A program made the position numbers and the translations under genes. Positions 41,074 to 44,198 of a DNA stretch of 44,198 nt are shown here, piece after piece (positions within the stretch are counted from its first letter, which is position 1; every line of letters begins with the position of its first letter). This DNA comes from a virus. The notes beneath the pieces were generated by a model. The model saw only the letters and a program-made list of their open reading frames with translations. It had not been told where the DNA came from and searched no databases. Where the stretch lies: positions 1 through 44,198 of IMG/VR virus record IMGVR_UViG_3300044998_000393. One strand, 5' to 3'.

Positions 41074-41109
41074 GGCCCGCTGGCCGGGTATTCCGCGGGC
41101 TGAGCCCGC
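41074..41109 (+). repeat. Second GPLAGY-coding repeat followed by a GC hairpin
   Basis: GGCCCGCTGGCCGGGTAT at 41074-41091 repeats 40489-40506 (17 of 18). Directly after it GCGGGC-TGA-GCCCGC (41095-41109) forms a 6-bp stem. There is no T-tract, so it is not a classical terminator; it may slow transcription or separate messages upstream of the recombination genes. Confidence 0.45.
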
Positions 41110-41129
41110 CCAACGCAAGGAGAGCAGCC

Positions 41130-41549
41130 ATGGCAGCACTGCCACAACCCATCACCACCACAGACCCGCTGGCCGAGGCCGTCGAGACACTCGTCGCGGC
41201 CAGGCGTGACGAAGAGATCGCCAAACGGCGCCGCATCGATGCCGAGGAGCGCGTGATCGCGCTGGCCGCCTTCCAAAAGGAAGAAGGCAGCCAGACCATC
41301 GACGCTGCAGGCTACAAGGTGACGCTGACCGCGAAGCTGATCTACGCCTGCGACGATCCGCGCGCGCTGGCCGAGGCCTGCGCCGCCGCCGGCGTGGGCC
41401 CGACGATGATCCCGGTCAAGACCGTGGTCGAGCTCGACGCCACCGGCGCAAAGTGGCTGCGCGCGAACGAGCCCGACTTCTGGGCGTCGGTGCTGGCCAG
41501 GCACATCACCGTCAAGCCGGCCAAAGTGGCCGTGAGCGTGAAGGTCTGA
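41130..41549 (+). CDS. Early recombination-operon protein of unknown function (139 aa)
   Basis: MAALPQPITTTDPLAEAVETLVAARRDEEIAKRRRIDAEERVIAL... then GSQTIDAAGYKVTLTAKLIYACDDP and a C-terminal ELDATGAKWLRANEPDFWASVLARHITVKPAKVAVSV. AAGGAGAG stands before the ATG. It precedes the Sak4-like ATPase by four bases. Proteins of this shape (helix plus small beta domain) commonly open Sak4/DUF669 recombination modules, so a role with them is inferred. Confidence 0.74.
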   Translation: MAALPQPITTTDPLAEAVETLVAARRDEEIAKRRRIDAEERVIALAAFQKEEGSQTIDAAGYKVTLTAKLIYACDDPRALAEACAAAGVGPTMIPVKTVVELDATGAKWLRANEPDFWASVLARHITVKPAKVAVSVKV

Positions 41550-41553
41550 AGCC

Positions 41554-42300
41554 ATGGCCATCAAGCTCACCACCACCGCGCAGGCCGCACGCGACAGCGG
41601 CCTGAAGCTGCTCGTGCACGGCCCGGCCGGAGCGGGCAAGACGACGCTGTGCGCCACCACCGGCGAGCCCACCGTGATCATCAGCGCCGAGGCCGGCCTG
41701 CTCTCACTTCGCGGGCATGACATTCCGGTGATCGAGGTCGGTTCGATCGAGGACGTGCACGAGGCCTATCGCTTCGTGTCCGAGTCCGCCGACGCGCGCG
41801 ATTTCCGCTGGGTGTGCCTGGACTCGATCAGCGAGATCGCCGAGGTCGTGCTTGCGCGCGAGAAGGCTGGCTCGAAGGACCCGCGCATGGCTTACGGGGC
41901 GCTGGCAGACCAGATGGGGCAGCTCATCCGCGCGTTCCGCGATCTGCCGGGCCGCAACGTCTACATGTCGTGCAAGCAGTCGCGCGAGAAGGACGAAGCC
42001 AGCGGCGCGATGCTCTATACGCCGAGCCTGCCGGGCCGCATGCTCGGCCAGGGCATCGCCTACTTCTTCGACTTCGTGTTCGCGCTGCGCGTGGAGCGCG
42101 ACCCGGAAGGCAACGTCACCCGCTGGCTGCAGACCGGCCGCGACTTCACGCACGAGGCCAAGGACCGCTCGGGCGCACTCGCCATGTTCGAGCCGCCGAA
42201 CCTCGCCGCCATCGCCAGCAAGGTGCGCGCCTCGATGGCTCAGGCCGCACATCCCCATGCCGACGCCGCCCCGGCCCCTGTGGCGGCCATGACCCACTGA
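41554..42300 (+). CDS. Sak4-like AAA/RecA-type ATPase (AAA_24), phage recombinase
   Basis: 248 residues. Walker A HGPAGAGKTTL (22-32), a Walker B-type WVCLDSISEI (about 85-94), sensor region LPGRNVYMSCKQSREKDE and LPGRMLGQGIAYFFDFVFAL. This is the phage AAA_24/Sak4 family, a minimal Rad51/RecA-like ATPase that promotes single-strand annealing with an SSB partner. It is followed by a DUF669 protein and a nuclease, the usual partners. Confidence 0.86.
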   Translation: MAIKLTTTAQAARDSGLKLLVHGPAGAGKTTLCATTGEPTVIISAEAGLLSLRGHDIPVIEVGSIEDVHEAYRFVSESADARDFRWVCLDSISEIAEVVLAREKAGSKDPRMAYGALADQMGQLIRAFRDLPGRNVYMSCKQSREKDEASGAMLYTPSLPGRMLGQGIAYFFDFVFALRVERDPEGNVTRWLQTGRDFTHEAKDRSGALAMFEPPNLAAIASKVRASMAQAAHPHADAAPAPVAAMTH

Positions 42301-42313
42301 AAGGAGGCCGATC

Positions 42314-42817
42314 ATGGCCCAGTTTGCATTCGACGCGACGCAGGTCGCCCCGCAGGAATCGCTCTCGCCCATCCCGGCTGGCGTCTACGTCGCCCACATC
42401 ATCGACTCGGAGGTCCGCCCGCTCAAAAGCGGCATGGGCCAGGCGCTGGCCATGACCTTCGAGGTGCTCGACGGACCCTACCGCGGGCGCAAGGTGTTCA
42501 CGCAGCTCAACGTCCAGCACCGCGGCAGCGCCGAGGCCGAGCGCATCGCGCAGGCGCAGCTGTCGGCCCTGTGCCACGCCACCGGCGTGCTCAAGCTCAC
42601 CGACAGCGTGCAGCTGCACATGAAGCCGGTGCGCATCCGCGTGAAGGTGCGCAAGGACGAGACGGGGCAGTACGGCGACCGCAACGAGGTCACCGGCTAC
42701 GAGGCGGCTGCAGGCGTGACGCTGCCGCCGGCTGCAGCGTCAGCGCCGTTCGCACCGGCGGCTCAGCCCGCGCCTGCTGCGGCCCAGACTCCGCCATGGG
42801 CCAAGCGGGCAGCGTGA
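42314..42817 (+). CDS. DUF669 single-strand-binding-like protein
   Basis: 167 residues. ESLSPIPAGVYVAHIIDSEVRPLKSGMGQALAMTFEVLDGPYRGRKVFTQLNVQH is the DUF669 hallmark, a beta-barrel proposed to be SSB-like. The C-terminus is a disordered Ala/Pro tail ending TPPWAKRAA, like the flexible tails by which SSBs bind partners. AAAGGAGG before the ATG predicts high expression. It functions with the Sak4-like ATPase. Confidence 0.88.
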   Translation: MAQFAFDATQVAPQESLSPIPAGVYVAHIIDSEVRPLKSGMGQALAMTFEVLDGPYRGRKVFTQLNVQHRGSAEAERIAQAQLSALCHATGVLKLTDSVQLHMKPVRIRVKVRKDETGQYGDRNEVTGYEAAAGVTLPPAAASAPFAPAAQPAPAAAQTPPWAKRAA

Positions 42818-42821
42818 GGTC

Positions 42822-43367
42822 ATGGACGACTTTGACCGCTTCATGCGAAAGGTCGATCTGTCAACGGCCAGCGGGTGCTGGCTGTGGACTGGCGCCACGA
42901 GGCCCGGCGGCTACGGCAACTTTTACCTTGCTGGACGTGTGGTTGGCGCGCACCGGGCCGCGTGGATGCTGATGCGCGGCGAGGTTCCCCCCGGAATGCA
43001 GGTGTGCCATCACTGCGATGTGCCGGGCTGCGTGAACCCGAACCACCTGTTCATCGGGACGCAGAAGGACAACATGCGCGATATGGACGCCAAAGGACGC
43101 CGCGTCGTAGCCGACCATGTTGGCCCTGGAAACCCGATGTACGGTCGCCGGCACTCAGCGGCGTCGCGAGCGCGGCAGGCTGCGGCAAAACACGGCAGGT
43201 ACGTCGGTTCGGCGCACCCGCGGGCCACGGTGGACGAGGCACGCGTCATGCAAATCCGCGCGCTGCGCGCTGGCGGCGCGACAGCCAAGGCCATTGCTGC
43301 GCAACTGGGCGTGAGCTTCCACGTCGTGCGCAACGTCATCGGTGGCAAGAGCTGGAGGCACGTTTGA
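42822..43367 (+). CDS. HNH endonuclease with C-terminal helix-turn-helix (homing type)
   Basis: 181 residues. GAHRAAWMLMRGEVPPGMQVCHHCDVPGCVNPNHLFIGTQKDNMRDM (43-88) is an HNH_3-type nuclease with His63/His64, Asn72/Asn74 and His75. The middle (NPMYGRRHSAASRARQAAAKHG) is basic. The end (VMQIRALRAGGATAKAIAAQLGVSFHVVRNVIGGKSW) is a DNA-binding helix-turn-helix. This two-part plan is that of free-standing phage homing endonucleases. It is inserted between the DUF669 and nuclease genes and overlaps the latter's start (TGATG). Confidence 0.88.
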   Translation: MDDFDRFMRKVDLSTASGCWLWTGATRPGGYGNFYLAGRVVGAHRAAWMLMRGEVPPGMQVCHHCDVPGCVNPNHLFIGTQKDNMRDMDAKGRRVVADHVGPGNPMYGRRHSAASRARQAAAKHGRYVGSAHPRATVDEARVMQIRALRAGGATAKAIAAQLGVSFHVVRNVIGGKSWRHV

Positions 43368-44198
43368 TGGCCGCGATCCCCGAGCCGCTGCATGCCACAA
43401 GTGCCGCGATCTACGCGCTGCACGCCGCACGCATGGCCACCGAAGATTCGAGAGGCTACCTTGGCTGGTCGAATCTTGGCAGCCCGTGCGAGCGCGCCTT
43501 GTGGCTTGGCTTTCGCTGGGCTGCCAAGGAAAACTTCGACGGTCGCATGGCACGCCTTTTTGAAACCGGCCATCGCGAGGAAGCGAGAGTGATCGATGAG
43601 CTGCGTGCAATCGGCTGCAAGGTGTGGGACCGCGACGAGTTCGGTCGCCAGTTCGGCGTTTCGGCGCACGGCGGACACCTGCGAGGCCATGCTGACGCCG
43701 TTGTTCTCGGCCTGCCTGAAGCGCCAGAGACACCTCACCTTGTTGACGTGAAGACGATCAACGCGAAGAAGTTTGAAGAGCTGCTGAAGAAGGGCCTGCG
43801 TGAGCTGTTCCCAAGGTATTGGGCGCAGGGACAAGGCTACATGGGTGGGCTTTCTCTGGAGCGGGCGTTCTTCATCTTCGTCTGCAAGGACGACGACCGC
43901 ATCCATTGCGAGCGCTTCTACTTTGACCCAGTGGAGTATCAGCGTCTGCTGGCGCGTGCAGAGCGCATCATCACAGCTCCCGAGCCGCCGCCGCGCATCA
44001 GCTCAGACCCGGCGTGGTGGCAGTGCAAGACCTGCGCCATGCACCCGCTGTGCCACGGCGACAAGGCGCCAGAGGTCAACTGCCGCACCTGCGCGCACAG
44101 CACGCCCGAGGTGGACGGCGACGCCCGCTGGTCATGCGCACATCACCGGCGCGACCTGACGATCGAGCAGCAGCGCACCGGCTGCGCCGGGCACCGCT
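43367..44198 (+). CDS. PD-(D/E)XK nuclease, Cas4/YqaJ-like (runs off right edge)
   Basis: 277 residues visible. An early Cys (Cys41 in SPCERALWLGF), Asp110 in GHADAVV, and Asp127-x-Lys129 in LVDVKT form a PD-(D/E)XK site, followed by a QGQGYMGG motif (155-161). A Cys triplet C-x2-C-x5-C (220, 223, 229) with Cys41 would make a Cas4/AddB-like iron-sulphur staple. A second Cys set (239, 242, 257, 273) looks like a zinc knuckle. The enzyme would resect DNA ends for Sak4-type annealing. The end lies outside the window. Confidence 0.84.
   Translation, partial: MAAIPEPLHATSAAIYALHAARMATEDSRGYLGWSNLGSPCERALWLGFRWAAKENFDGRMARLFETGHREEARVIDELRAIGCKVWDRDEFGRQFGVSAHGGHLRGHADAVVLGLPEAPETPHLVDVKTINAKKFEELLKKGLRELFPRYWAQGQGYMGGLSLERAFFIFVCKDDDRIHCERFYFDPVEYQRLLARAERIITAPEPPPRISSDPAWWQCKTCAMHPLCHGDKAPEVNCRTCAHSTPEVDGDARWSCAHHRRDLTIEQQRTGCAGHR

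Noticed and set aside
41095-41109. GC hairpin as an intrinsic terminator
   Set aside because: The stem is only 6 bp and no T-run follows; downstream genes belong to the same early operon.

Overview
The window is wall-to-wall phage DNA: a temperate siphovirus (prophage or phage chromosome) of a high-GC Gram-negative host. The mix of families suggests a betaproteobacterium (Burkholderiales/Comamonadaceae-like), but no host gene is present to prove it. Both edges cut phage genes (an endolysin at the left, a recombination nuclease at the right), so the element continues on both sides. No integrase, transposase, IS, tRNA or CRISPR is visible, and no stretch over 300 bases lacks a gene.

Late region, minus strand, read right to left from about 28.8 kb to 1. 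Order: small terminase, large terminase, Mor/HTH-like protein, MmeI-like restriction-modification enzyme, an RHH/ParE toxin-antitoxin pair and a Mu gp29-like portal. Then come four fibre/adsorption-type genes, a Mu F-like head protein, prohead protease with nested scaffold, decoration protein, lambda E-like major capsid and head-tail connector genes. Then tail tube, tail assembly chaperone (with a probable -1 programmed frameshift), DUF2513, tape measure, tail tip/baseplate genes, DUF2793, and a lysis cassette (two membrane proteins, GH108 endolysin). The head is Mu-like and the tail tip is GTA/siphovirus-like, while control is lambda-like: a mosaic.

Early leftward region, minus strand, about 36.8 to 29.4 kb: cro-like gene, several small genes, CII-like activator, primase-polymerase, Dda-like helicase, RusA. 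The 3' end of the primase gene and the intergenic DNA beyond it hold a seven-copy inverted repeat array that is a good candidate replication origin. Between cro and cII lies an odd array of small genes on both strands, arranged as tail-to-tail overlapping pairs separated by copies of a repeat that also forms the 3' end of cro.

Immunity region, about 36.8 to 39.6 kb: a short XRE repressor in a tightly coupled operon with a HipA-like kinase and a DUF3037-like protein, a convergent SLATT membrane protein, and a control region with repressor-like operators (TTAGG-N5-CCTA). Right of it the early rightward operon (39.6 to 44.2 kb, plus strand) encodes small membrane proteins and a recombination module: Sak4-like ATPase, DUF669 protein, HNH endonuclease and a Cas4/YqaJ-like nuclease.

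The most striking feature is the load of accessory stress/defence genes in one phage: MmeI-like R-M, ParE-type TA, HicAB, HigBA, HipA-like kinase operon and SLATT. Four of these (R-M and three TA pairs) are in or beside the packaging genes. HicAB and HigBA are inserted antisense around the small terminase gene, each with its own promoter-operator and almost no mRNA leader.
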